Shown here: piece after piece, positions 52,546-60,549 of the stretch
Numbering within the stretch: the first letter of the stretch is position 1
How the letters are laid out: every line of letters begins with the position of its first letter
NCBI RefSeq assembly: GCF_900607235.1
Contig: NZ_LR027849.1
Location: 1,054,001 to 1,118,000 of the forward strand
Origin: Olivibacter jilunii
Lineage (GTDB): Bacteria > Bacteroidota > Bacteroidia > Sphingobacteriales > Sphingobacteriaceae
Reading direction: 5' to 3'
DNA: 64,000 nucleotides
Notes under the pieces: generated by a model
The model's input: the letters and a program-made list of their open reading frames with translations, nothing else
Database searches by the model: none
Told to the model about the DNA's origin: nothing
Made by a program: the position numbers and the translations under genes

Positions 52546-53268
52546 ATGAAAAGACCGAAGATTACATTGGTGGGTGCGGGTCCCGGAGATCCGGAATTAC
52601 TAAGTCTTGCGGGTGCTCGCGCACTCGAAACAGCGGATGTTGTTTTGTACGATGCGCTGGTTAATCCCGCAATCTTAGCATACGCAAAAAAAAATATAAA
52701 AAAAATATTTGTTGGAAAGAGAGCGGGGTGTCATTCCTATGTTCAAGACAATATTAATAAAATGTTAGTTGATTTTGCCAATAGCTATGGACATGTAGTA
52801 CGTTTAAAAGGTGGCGATCCTTATATTTTTGGACGTGGAAGCGAGGAGCTTCAATTCGCCAAATCGAAAAATATTGAAACTTCCGTTATACCGGGAGTTT
52901 CCAGTGCTATCGCAGTTGCGGAATTAGCAGGCATTTCGCTTATAAATAAAAACGGTTCTTCTGACTTCTGGGTAATTACCGGTTCAACAAAGGATGGGGG
53001 CTTATCAAGGGATTTATATCTTGCCGCCAAATTAGATCAAACCGTTGTAATATTAATGGGAATCCAGCATATAGAAAAGATTGTTGAGCTTTATAAAATG
53101 GAGGGCAGGGGCAGTTTACCCATAGCGATTATCCAAAATGGCTCACTGGATAATCAGCGCATGGTATTTTCTACTATTGAAACGGTTCTACACGAGATTG
53201 CTGATAAGCAAGTTCTAACACCGGCAATTCTTGTTATCGGGAAATCGGCGGCAATCGAGCGGTGTTAA
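52546..53268 (+). CDS. cobA: Uroporphyrinogen-III C-methyltransferase
   Basis: This 240-residue SUMT makes precorrin-2, the precursor of the sirohaem needed by nitrite reductase. It has the SAM-binding glycine loop LVGAGPGDPELLSLAGARAL, then VVLYDALVNPAILAYA, VVRLKGGDPYIFGRGSEEL, and VIPGVSSAIAVAELAGISL. It lacks the ferrochelatase/dehydrogenase half of CysG, so other genes finish sirohaem. It diverges from moeA and shares the TACGTAAA operator region. Its stop overlaps that of the opposite paralogue at 53265 through a TTAA palindrome. ATG start at 52546. Confidence 0.95.
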   Translation: MKRPKITLVGAGPGDPELLSLAGARALETADVVLYDALVNPAILAYAKKNIKKIFVGKRAGCHSYVQDNINKMLVDFANSYGHVVRLKGGDPYIFGRGSEELQFAKSKNIETSVIPGVSSAIAVAELAGISLINKNGSSDFWVITGSTKDGGLSRDLYLAAKLDQTVVILMGIQHIEKIVELYKMEGRGSLPIAIIQNGSLDNQRMVFSTIETVLHEIADKQVLTPAILVIGKSAAIERC

Positions 53269-53984
53269 CCCGTTGCTAATCGACTCTCTAAAACTTCTTC
53301 CACCGAAAAGGCCGCAGCCTTCAACATCCGTACGCAGGGATTTATGACAACAAGCTTGTATTGATCTTCCGCTAATCTGTCTTGTATTTCCATTAACGTA
53401 TAACAATCAACACCGCCGCCAAAATCGTTTACAAGGACAGGTGTCTCTTGATGCCGATAGATACTAATAATAGTTGCCATGAATTTTAAGGCATCTATAT
53501 TTATGTGTTTAATTGCCATTGCAGCATTTGAAGAAGCTACCGCATGAATTTTTTCAACCATTTCTTTTACAGATGGATAAAAAAAACGGGCATCACATAC
53601 CCAAAAGCTTTCATTACGGTTTCGAATGGTTAAAGGGAAATGGTTCTGTCCTGCAATTCTATTAACCACGTTCACACCGGGAATAATCGATAGCTGATAT
53701 CCGATCCCTTTTAGATAGCAGACTATCGACCCTTCCTCCTCACTGATGTCGGTATCATTACCACTAATGTGTACAATGTTGCTTGGCAGTCTATCCGGAC
53801 GGGCTGACAAATAGCTACGAAGTTCATTTATATGGAGTTTAATACTGTTTACAGGTACCAGCTCATTGATTTCATCCGAAATAGCTGAATCGACCACCAA
53901 AAATTGTGCTTCGGCAATACATTTCGCCGCTTTTACGGTAAGAAAGCGAAGGTCTTCGGCATCCTTTATGAGTGTGTATTTCAT
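53265..53984 (-). CDS. Degenerate tetrapyrrole-methylase-like paralogue
   Basis: This 239-residue protein aligns by eye with the preceding SUMT: MKYTLIKDAEDLRFLTVKAAKC in place of LVGAGPGDPELLSLAGARAL, VVDSAISDEINELVP for VLYDALVNPAILAYA, and SIIPGVNVVNRIAG for VIPGVSSAIAVAELAG. The glycine loop that binds S-adenosylmethionine is lost (KDAEDLR), and the RLKGGDPYIFGRG block is replaced by VHISGNDTDISEEEG. It is thus probably inactive as a methyltransferase, yet the frame is intact and the length conserved, so it is likely under selection. It may have become a regulator or partner of sirohaem synthesis. It lies tail-to-tail with cobA and head-to-head with nirB. Confidence 0.75.
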   Translation of the reverse strand: MKYTLIKDAEDLRFLTVKAAKCIAEAQFLVVDSAISDEINELVPVNSIKLHINELRSYLSARPDRLPSNIVHISGNDTDISEEEGSIVCYLKGIGYQLSIIPGVNVVNRIAGQNHFPLTIRNRNESFWVCDARFFYPSVKEMVEKIHAVASSNAAMAIKHINIDALKFMATIISIYRHQETPVLVNDFGGGVDCYTLMEIQDRLAEDQYKLVVINPCVRMLKAAAFSVEEVLESRLATG

Positions 53985-54007
53985 AACATCTTATTTTTAA
54001 GTAAAAA

Positions 54008-54088
54008 TACGTAAAATATTTTGCTTTTCATTTGCTATTTTAAAAATATATTCCTTTTTTTGATAAAAATTAAGTTTATATACGTAAA
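54008..54088. promoter_or_regulatory. TACGTAAA elements upstream of nirB
   Basis: Two copies of TACGTAAA lie at 54008-54015 and 54081-54088 in the 115-bp gap between nirB and the divergent cobA-like gene, with AAAA/TTTT-rich flanks. The second copy is only 11 bp before the nirB ATG. A T-rich TTTTTTTGATAA at 54055-54065 may hold the -7 region. A third copy lies inside nirB (54155-54162) and may be chance. Confidence 0.55.
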
Positions 54089-54099
54089 ACACCTCTGAT

Positions 54100-56601
54100 A
54101 TGAAAATTATTATCGTTGGAAATGGCATGGTTAGTTACAAGTTTTGCGAAAAAATACGTAAAAAATCAAACAGTAACCACATCGAAATTACCGTTTATGG
54201 AGAAGAACATCGTCCTGCGTACGATAGAGTTCATCTGAGTGAATATTTTTCGGGAAAATCAGCCGACGATTTGCTGTTGGCACCTACCGGCTGGTACAAT
54301 GAACATCATATTAAATTGGTGACTGGGGAGTTGGTTACCGAAATTGATCCGACAAAAAAGAAAATAACCACTCATAAAGGAACAAGCGATAGTTACGATA
54401 AACTTATACTGGCAACCGGTTCATCTCCTTTTATCCCCCCTTTGCATGGAATCGATAAAACGGGCGTTTTTGCCTACCGAACTATCGAGGATTTACAACA
54501 GATGGAGATCTACGGCAAAACAGCAAAAAAAGCAGTTGTCATAGGTGGTGGCCTGTTGGGATTAGAGGCAGCTAAAGCCTTGCTGGATATGGGACTGGAA
54601 ACGCATATTGTGGAATTTGCAGACCGCTTAATGCCACGTCAATTAGATGTAAGGGGAGCCTTCATATTGCGCAATAAGTTATCAGCGCTCGGCTTACACA
54701 TACATACGTCAAAAAGCACCAAGGAAATATTAGGAACTGACAAAATCGCTGGACTTGCCTTTGCAGATGGAAGTATATTGGATTGTGATATGTTGGTTAT
54801 TTCCGCCGGGATAAGACCCCGGGATGAATTGGCTTCTAAAAGTGGGATACAAACGGGCAGCAGGGGTGGAATTTTGGTAGATAACCATTTGCAAACCAAT
54901 TTCCCGGATATCTATGCGATCGGAGAGGTGGCATTACATAATGAAATGATCTATGGATTAGTAGCCCCAGGTTACGAAATGGCCGAAGTCGTGGCTTCCA
55001 GGCTATGTGGGGACTATGACAAATCATTTACCGGCTTTGACATGTCAACTAAACTTAAATTAATAGGTGTTGATGTTGCAAGTTTTGGAGACGCACTGGA
55101 TCCAGAAGAGGAGTGTGTTCCCATTGTTTTTGAAAATAAAGCGAAGGGTGTCTACAAAAGAATTAATGTAACAAGAGATGGTAAGTACCTTAAAGGAGGA
55201 ATTCTGGTAGGCGAGGCGGATTCTTATAACATGCTTTTACAAATTGCACAAAACGGTTTGCCTTTACCGGAAGATCCTGCTGATTTGATTCTGGGAAGTC
55301 GCAGTGCGGGACAAAGCAGTGGACAGGGCGTCGATTCCTTGCCCGATACCGCTCAAATCTGCTCCTGCGAGGGAATTAGCAAAGGGAACATTTGTGAGGC
55401 GATTGCAAAAGATGAATTGACTGATTTAGCAGGAATAAAGAAAGCCACGAAGGCCTGCACAGGATGTGGCGGATGCACACCCCTGGTGGCTGATCTTTTA
55501 AAATCTGTTTTGGAATCTCAAGGTAAGGTTGTCAAGAAAACACTATGCGAGCACTTTGCCTATACAAGACAAGAACTATACGACCTCATTAAAATTCAAA
55601 ATATAAAGAGCTATAGCGAGCTTTTGGGTCGTTATGGCGAAGGTGACGGATGCGAGGTCTGCAAACCGGCAGTAGCATCGTTGCTTGCCAGCATATGGAA
55701 CGAAGTTATTCTTAAACAAAGTACCATACAAGATACGAACGATCGTTTCTTAGCCAATATCCAGAAGGGTGGCTCTTATTCGGTAGTACCAAGAATACCT
55801 GCAGGGGAGATTACGCCGGATAAACTACTAGTAATTGCGCAGGTAGCAAAGAAGTATAACCTCTACACGAAGATTACCGGTGGGCAACGTATAGACCTAT
55901 TTGGCGCCCAATTGCACGAGCTTCCCGCCATTTGGGAAGAGCTTATTGCAGCCGGTTTTGAAAGCGGTCATGCTTATGGAAAGTCGCTAAGAACCATAAA
56001 AAGCTGTGTCGGATCAACTTGGTGCCGATTCGGCGTGCAGGATTCAGTTGGTTTTGCCATAGAAATAGAAAATCGCTATAAGGGTTTACGAGCGCCTCAC
56101 AAGTTAAAAGGAGCGGTTTCCGGTTGTATACGCGAGTGTGCAGAAGCTCAATCCAAAGATTTTGGAATTATTGCAACAGAGAAAGGATGGAATTTATATG
56201 TCTGCGGCAATGGTGGAGCAAGACCGCAGCATGCGCAATTGCTGATTGGAGATATTGATAAAGATAGTTGTATACGCTATTTAGACCGCTTCCTGATGTA
56301 CTACATTAAAACGGCTGAACCGCTCACACGTACGGCTACTTGGTTGAACAAGTTAGAAGGCGGACTACCTTATTTATATGATGTGGTCGTTAATGATGTG
56401 CTGGGTATAGGAGCTGAACTGGAAGTTGAGATGGAAAGCTTAATTGCGAACTATGAATGCGAATGGAAGCATGCTGTCGAAAACGAATCAATAAGGAGAC
56501 GATTCAAACATTTTGCTAATAGTGACGAAGGCGATCCTTTCCTGCAATTTGAGGAGCTTCGTGGACAACGAATTCCTACTAACTGGAATGTTATTGTGTA
56601 A
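54100..56601 (+). CDS. nirB: Assimilatory nitrite reductase, large subunit
   Basis: NirB reduces nitrite to ammonium with NAD(P)H. The 833-residue protein has an FAD/NAD(P) reductase (MKIIIVGNGMVSYKFCEKI, VVIGGGLLGLEAAKALLDMG). A BFD-like [2Fe-2S] region follows (CSCEGISKGN, CTGCGGCTP), with a second Cys cluster GDGCEVCKPAVAS. Then comes the sirohaem domain: GGSYSVVPRIPAGEITPDKL, the ligand cysteines in KSCVGSTWCRFG and VSGCIRECAEAQ, and LYVCGNGGARPQHA. All domains are present. It is cytoplasmic. It heads an operon with nirD, a nitrite channel, a histidine kinase and a NarL-type regulator. ATG start at 54100. Confidence 0.96.
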   Translation: MKIIIVGNGMVSYKFCEKIRKKSNSNHIEITVYGEEHRPAYDRVHLSEYFSGKSADDLLLAPTGWYNEHHIKLVTGELVTEIDPTKKKITTHKGTSDSYDKLILATGSSPFIPPLHGIDKTGVFAYRTIEDLQQMEIYGKTAKKAVVIGGGLLGLEAAKALLDMGLETHIVEFADRLMPRQLDVRGAFILRNKLSALGLHIHTSKSTKEILGTDKIAGLAFADGSILDCDMLVISAGIRPRDELASKSGIQTGSRGGILVDNHLQTNFPDIYAIGEVALHNEMIYGLVAPGYEMAEVVASRLCGDYDKSFTGFDMSTKLKLIGVDVASFGDALDPEEECVPIVFENKAKGVYKRINVTRDGKYLKGGILVGEADSYNMLLQIAQNGLPLPEDPADLILGSRSAGQSSGQGVDSLPDTAQICSCEGISKGNICEAIAKDELTDLAGIKKATKACTGCGGCTPLVADLLKSVLESQGKVVKKTLCEHFAYTRQELYDLIKIQNIKSYSELLGRYGEGDGCEVCKPAVASLLASIWNEVILKQSTIQDTNDRFLANIQKGGSYSVVPRIPAGEITPDKLLVIAQVAKKYNLYTKITGGQRIDLFGAQLHELPAIWEELIAAGFESGHAYGKSLRTIKSCVGSTWCRFGVQDSVGFAIEIENRYKGLRAPHKLKGAVSGCIRECAEAQSKDFGIIATEKGWNLYVCGNGGARPQHAQLLIGDIDKDSCIRYLDRFLMYYIKTAEPLTRTATWLNKLEGGLPYLYDVVVNDVLGIGAELEVEMESLIANYECEWKHAVENESIRRRFKHFANSDEGDPFLQFEELRGQRIPTNWNVIV

Positions 56602-56619
56602 CGTTTTAAATGAATAAAA

Positions 56620-57036
56620 ATGCAAAAAATAGATTATTTGAGTTATAAACCATCCGACGAACAACATGTAGATCATTGGTTGAAGGTTGGTACCAGTGAT
56701 GAGTTTCCGGAAAACGGCGGGCTGTGCTTCAAGCACAGAGAGCTCCAGATTGCCGTATTTAATTTCACTAATCGGAATGAATGGTATGCGTGCCAAAACC
56801 TTTGCCCTCATAAAATGCAGATGATTTTATCGAGAGGCATGATCGGCTCGCAGCAAGGAGAACCTAAAGTGGCTTGTCCCTTTCATAAAAAAACCTTTTC
56901 ATTGAAAACAGGCGAATGTCTAAACGGAGACGAGTGCCATATAACCACCTTTCCTGTCAAAGAGATCAACGGGGAAATATATGTTGGGTTAATAGAAAGA
57001 GCAGAACATGCAATTCAGCAGGACCTGAAAGTATAG
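56620..57036 (+). CDS. nirD: Nitrite reductase small subunit (Rieske)
   Basis: This 138-residue Rieske-type protein has the cluster motifs CPHKMQMILSRG (Cys-x-His) and CPFHKKTFSLKTGECL (Cys-x-x-His), as in NirD. It pairs with NirB. It lies 18 bp after nirB and 17 bp before the formate/nitrite channel gene. The length and both cluster boxes are normal. ATG start at 56620. Confidence 0.93.
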   Translation: MQKIDYLSYKPSDEQHVDHWLKVGTSDEFPENGGLCFKHRELQIAVFNFTNRNEWYACQNLCPHKMQMILSRGMIGSQQGEPKVACPFHKKTFSLKTGECLNGDECHITTFPVKEINGEIYVGLIERAEHAIQQDLKV

Positions 57037-57053
57037 CAACATAATTCCGGATT

Positions 57054-57920
57054 ATGGATTATAATAAACCAACACAAATCGCTGCAAGTATGATTCAGGC
57101 AGGCGTTGATAAGCTTATGTTAGCGAGTAGAGACTTGCTAATCAGGGGTGTGTTGTCCGGTGCCATTTTAGGCTTTGGTACAACCTTAGCACTAACGGCT
57201 ACGACACAAACCGGACTCGCCATCGTAGGTGCAGCATTATTTCCGGCTTGTTTTATAATCATCGTCTTAATGGGGTTAGAACTTGTCACCGGTAGCTTTG
57301 CCGTGCTTCCCATGGCTTACATGGACAAGAAAACAGATGCGCTATCGGTACTCAAAAACCTACTGTTGGTTTTTATCGGCAACTTACTTGGTGGACTTCT
57401 CTACGCCTTTCTCTTTTGCCTATCAACCACCCAATTTGGGCACGAGGAAAAGAATGCGGTGGCACTACTCATTGTAAAACTTGCTGAAACGAAAACCTTA
57501 ACTTATGCTTCTTACGGTTTTGACGGCCTCTTCAGCGCCTTCACTAAAGGTGTCCTCTGCAATTGGATGGTTACAACCGGTATCGTATTGGGCATGAGCT
57601 CAACATCTTCTACCGGAAAGATCGTCGCATCATGGTTGCCTATTTTTATATTCTTCGGACAAGGTTTTGAGCATGCAGTTGTAAATATGTTCTTAATTCC
57701 AGCCGGCATTATATTGGGCGCGAACGTTTCTTTTGCTGACTGGTGGTTATTCAATCAACTCCCGGTTACATTCGGCAATTTCATAGGCGGCATCCTATTT
57801 ACGGCACTTCCACTGTATTACTCATTTCATAAAAAAACAAAACAAACCAGCGACATTGAAAAAAGATACCCATCCTCCAAGCGAATACAAACAGAGGTAA
57901 AGGAAGAACAATTTTCATAA
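57054..57920 (+). CDS. Formate/nitrite transporter (FNT family)
   Basis: This 288-residue pentameric-channel-family protein has six helices. Conserved features are GVLSGAILGFGTTLALTATT, GLELVTGSFAVLPM, KGVLCNWMVTTGIVLG and the Phe/His-rich FFGQGFEHAVVNMFLIPAGI with the pore His. It is a nitrite (or formate) channel of the NirC kind by context, next to nirBD. The inner-membrane location follows from the helices. It begins 17 bp after nirD and ends 6 bp before the kinase gene. ATG start at 57054. Confidence 0.93.
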   Translation: MDYNKPTQIAASMIQAGVDKLMLASRDLLIRGVLSGAILGFGTTLALTATTQTGLAIVGAALFPACFIIIVLMGLELVTGSFAVLPMAYMDKKTDALSVLKNLLLVFIGNLLGGLLYAFLFCLSTTQFGHEEKNAVALLIVKLAETKTLTYASYGFDGLFSAFTKGVLCNWMVTTGIVLGMSSTSSTGKIVASWLPIFIFFGQGFEHAVVNMFLIPAGIILGANVSFADWWLFNQLPVTFGNFIGGILFTALPLYYSFHKKTKQTSDIEKRYPSSKRIQTEVKEEQFS

Positions 57921-57926
57921 AGCAGC

Positions 57927-59819
57927 GTGGTGTATGATAATAACGCAATATTCGTAGCTTTGGATAATACAAACGAATGCCAAAACATCGTGCGAATATA
58001 TACACAGCATAATCAATTCAGCAGACTAAGAGCGTATTATCTTCTAGCGCTTAGCATTATAGCCTTAAGTATTATCATAGGGCAATTTTTAGTACAAAGG
58101 CACTTAAGGGAGCAGGAAAGTGATGCACATATCGTCAACATGGCGGGTAGGCAGCGGATGTTGAGCCAAAAGATAAGCAAACTCATTTTACTAACAAATA
58201 GGTTAAACACAAAAGAACGTGACAGCCTTCTAAAAGAGCTCGCTTCCGTTAACGCGGAATGGATCGAGAACAACACCAGCCTACGCTACGGAAATGAAGC
58301 GGCAGCCATACCAATCAGTAAAAGCAAAGCGATCAACAGACTTTTTCTTGAAAATCAACCCGTTTTTGATAGCATTTATTTTGCCAGCAACCGTATTTAT
58401 TCTCAGTTGAAAAATGGCGATAAATCTAGCTATCCACTTCTTGAAAATGATATGCGAACTGTTTTGAAACATGAGCCCATCTTTCTTCGGCATATGGATT
58501 CAATCGTGAACACCTATGAAAAACTTGCGTCGGGAAAGATCGTGAAATTGAAACGAACGGAGTATATTCTCTTTGGTATTTCTCTCCTTATAATCATATT
58601 GGAAGTACTGTTGATTTTTATACCTACAACACGAAAAGTAAATGAAACACTCATCAAACTAATCAAATCTGAAAGTGATGCCCAGCAAATGAGCAAGGAA
58701 ATCGGGGCTCTTTATGCTTCACTGGAGGAATCTTATGAACGCATATCAGGCATTACCTTACCCGTTGCGCCCCCCCGTCTGATTGCCAAATCAGATAAAG
58801 GCGGAAACCTTTACTATGTAAGCGATTATTATTTACGCAGCTTCTCTCATGAAGAGCAACGATATAAAACTATTGCCAATTTATTCGGTTTAGCAGGAGA
58901 AGCCGCAGATGACTTTAATGACCAATTGATCGATGTGGTATCAAATTTAAAAAACTGGCATAAAGAGCTGGTTTACAGCGATAAGTCAGGCGAGAAACGG
59001 CATATGGATATACATATTATACCGATATATAATCAAGAAGGCGAAGTAGATGTGCTACAGGTTTTTGCTGCTGATATGACGCCGAGACGATTAGCCGAAC
59101 AAGACATGTATAAAAAGGACAGGGCAGAAATAGAGCGGAAAGTTAATGAACAGAAATTCAGATCTATCCTGGTATTAGAAGGACAAGAAGAAGAGCGAAA
59201 ACGTATCGCCATGAATATACATGATGGCATCGGACAAATGCTTACTTCGCTTAAGTTTCAAACTGCTTCGATCGACCTTTCCAAAACAAAAGAAACTGAG
59301 CAGAAATTACTGGATATAAATAAACTTATAAAAGATATCATTCAAGAAGTACGTATCGTTACATTCAACTTAAAGCCGCCTGTGTTGAGTGATTATGGTT
59401 TGGTTGCCGGATTGAAAAACCTGGTTCAGGAAATAGATAAACTCAGCAATAATCGCTTAATTTTTGAAAATATAACTGATTTCCAACAAAGGCTTTCGCC
59501 AAAAGTAGAAAACAACATATATAGGATTGTGCAAGAGGCTGTGAACAATGCTATTAAATACGCGAACTCACCGACAGTGCTCGTGTCTTTAGAGCATAAC
59601 ACAGATGAGCTTGTTCTTACAATAAAAGATACCGGTGTGGGTTTCGAAAGTAAATCCACCGATCTATTTCACGCAGATTATGGACACGGCTTCCTAAATA
59701 TGCAAGAACGGGCCACTTATATTAATGGGAAGCTATTGATCGAATCAAAACCTGGATTAGGGACAATTATAAAGCTTTTTGTACCTTTGAAAAATAAACC
59801 AGGAAATATAGCTATATGA
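57927..59819 (+). CDS. PilJ-domain sensor histidine kinase, NarX-like
   Basis: This 630-residue protein has helix 1 near residue 40 (YYLLALSIIALSIIIGQFLV). A periplasmic PilJ-type domain follows, with the P-box-like DAHIVNMAGRQRMLSQKIS, known from NarX/NIT sensors as the nitrate-binding motif type. Helix 2 (EYILFGISLLIIILEVLLIF) is followed by a PAS-like region and a HisKA_3/HATPase module with EEERKRIAMNIHDGIGQM (acceptor His) and IYRIVQEAVNNAIKYA. The likely signal is nitrate or nitrite, by domain and context. GTG 57927 is listed as start; GTG at 57990 is equally good, so the exact N-terminus is uncertain. It overlaps the regulator gene by four bases. Confidence 0.9.
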   Translation: MVYDNNAIFVALDNTNECQNIVRIYTQHNQFSRLRAYYLLALSIIALSIIIGQFLVQRHLREQESDAHIVNMAGRQRMLSQKISKLILLTNRLNTKERDSLLKELASVNAEWIENNTSLRYGNEAAAIPISKSKAINRLFLENQPVFDSIYFASNRIYSQLKNGDKSSYPLLENDMRTVLKHEPIFLRHMDSIVNTYEKLASGKIVKLKRTEYILFGISLLIIILEVLLIFIPTTRKVNETLIKLIKSESDAQQMSKEIGALYASLEESYERISGITLPVAPPRLIAKSDKGGNLYYVSDYYLRSFSHEEQRYKTIANLFGLAGEAADDFNDQLIDVVSNLKNWHKELVYSDKSGEKRHMDIHIIPIYNQEGEVDVLQVFAADMTPRRLAEQDMYKKDRAEIERKVNEQKFRSILVLEGQEEERKRIAMNIHDGIGQMLTSLKFQTASIDLSKTKETEQKLLDINKLIKDIIQEVRIVTFNLKPPVLSDYGLVAGLKNLVQEIDKLSNNRLIFENITDFQQRLSPKVENNIYRIVQEAVNNAIKYANSPTVLVSLEHNTDELVLTIKDTGVGFESKSTDLFHADYGHGFLNMQERATYINGKLLIESKPGLGTIIKLFVPLKNKPGNIAI

Positions 59820-60487
59820 GTAAAATTACGGTGCTTTTAGCCGACGATCACATTTTAGTGCGTAATGGAATCAAAGCAATGTTGGAGGCAGATGACGATA
59901 TAATGGTTATAGGCGAAGCGGATAATGGTATGCAAGCGATTCAACGTGTACAGGAGCTTCAGCCTGATTTAGCTATTATGGATATTCGTATGCCTGAAAT
60001 GAACGGTCTGGAAGCATGTGAGGCTATTACCCAAAACAAGGAAAACACGAAAGTCGTTATGTTGTCTATGCATGATACCGAAGATTACGTACTCGAATCT
60101 TTACGGGTTGGCGCATGGGGGTATTTGCTTAAGGATACTGATAAGAATGAGTTCATAAAAGCACTAAAACAAATCAACAATGGTATCCGGTATTACAGCG
60201 GTTCTGTATCCAATGTATTGGCCAATCAATTGTTGGGAGGAGCTGGAAGTAGTAGCATACGGGTGAACGAAGCGGTTGAAAGTAACACCGATATTTACGG
60301 CCTCTCTAAACGTGAAAAACAAATACTTGGTATGGTCATAAACGGTAAACATAATAAAGATATAGCTGAAGTACTTGGGAAAAGTGTGCGCACAATTGAA
60401 ACACATCGTTTTAATATCATGAAAAAATTAGGGGTAAACAATGCCGTCGACATGATTAATAAGGCTATGAAGGAAAACCTAATATAA
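59816..60487 (+). CDS. NarL/FixJ-type response regulator
   Basis: This 223-residue regulator has a receiver domain with the phospho-acceptor Asp in DLAIMDIRMPEMNG and a LuxR-type helix-turn-helix, LSKREKQILGMVINGKHNKD, then VLGKSVRTIETHRFNIMKKL. It overlaps the kinase by ATGA, so the pair is one two-component system. As last gene of the nirBDC operon, and lying upstream of the porin gene, it is the natural candidate to bind the TACGTAAA elements of this locus. No binding data exist here. ATG start at 59816. Confidence 0.94.
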   Translation: MSKITVLLADDHILVRNGIKAMLEADDDIMVIGEADNGMQAIQRVQELQPDLAIMDIRMPEMNGLEACEAITQNKENTKVVMLSMHDTEDYVLESLRVGAWGYLLKDTDKNEFIKALKQINNGIRYYSGSVSNVLANQLLGGAGSSSIRVNEAVESNTDIYGLSKREKQILGMVINGKHNKDIAEVLGKSVRTIETHRFNIMKKLGVNNAVDMINKAMKENLI

Positions 60488-60489
60488 AC

Positions 60490-60537
60490 ACGTAATTTTA
60501 CTTGATTTGTTTTATATATTACGTATATTTACGTAAT
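60490..60537 (+). promoter_or_regulatory. ACGTAA/TTACGTAA elements upstream of the porin gene
   Basis: The 62-bp gap before the porin gene holds CACGTAAT (60490-60497), TTACGTA (60519-60525) and the palindrome TTACGTAA (60529-60536), a dense set of ACGTA cores like those at the moeA/cobA and nirB promoters. The last copy is 13 bp before the ATG, so it would overlap the transcription start or leader. Confidence 0.5.
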
Positions 60538-60549
60538 ATATAAAATCTT

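Noticed and set aside
54155-54162. TACGTAAA inside the nirB coding region
   Set aside because: It encodes ordinary residues early in NirB and lies downstream of the start; counted as probable chance rather than an operator.
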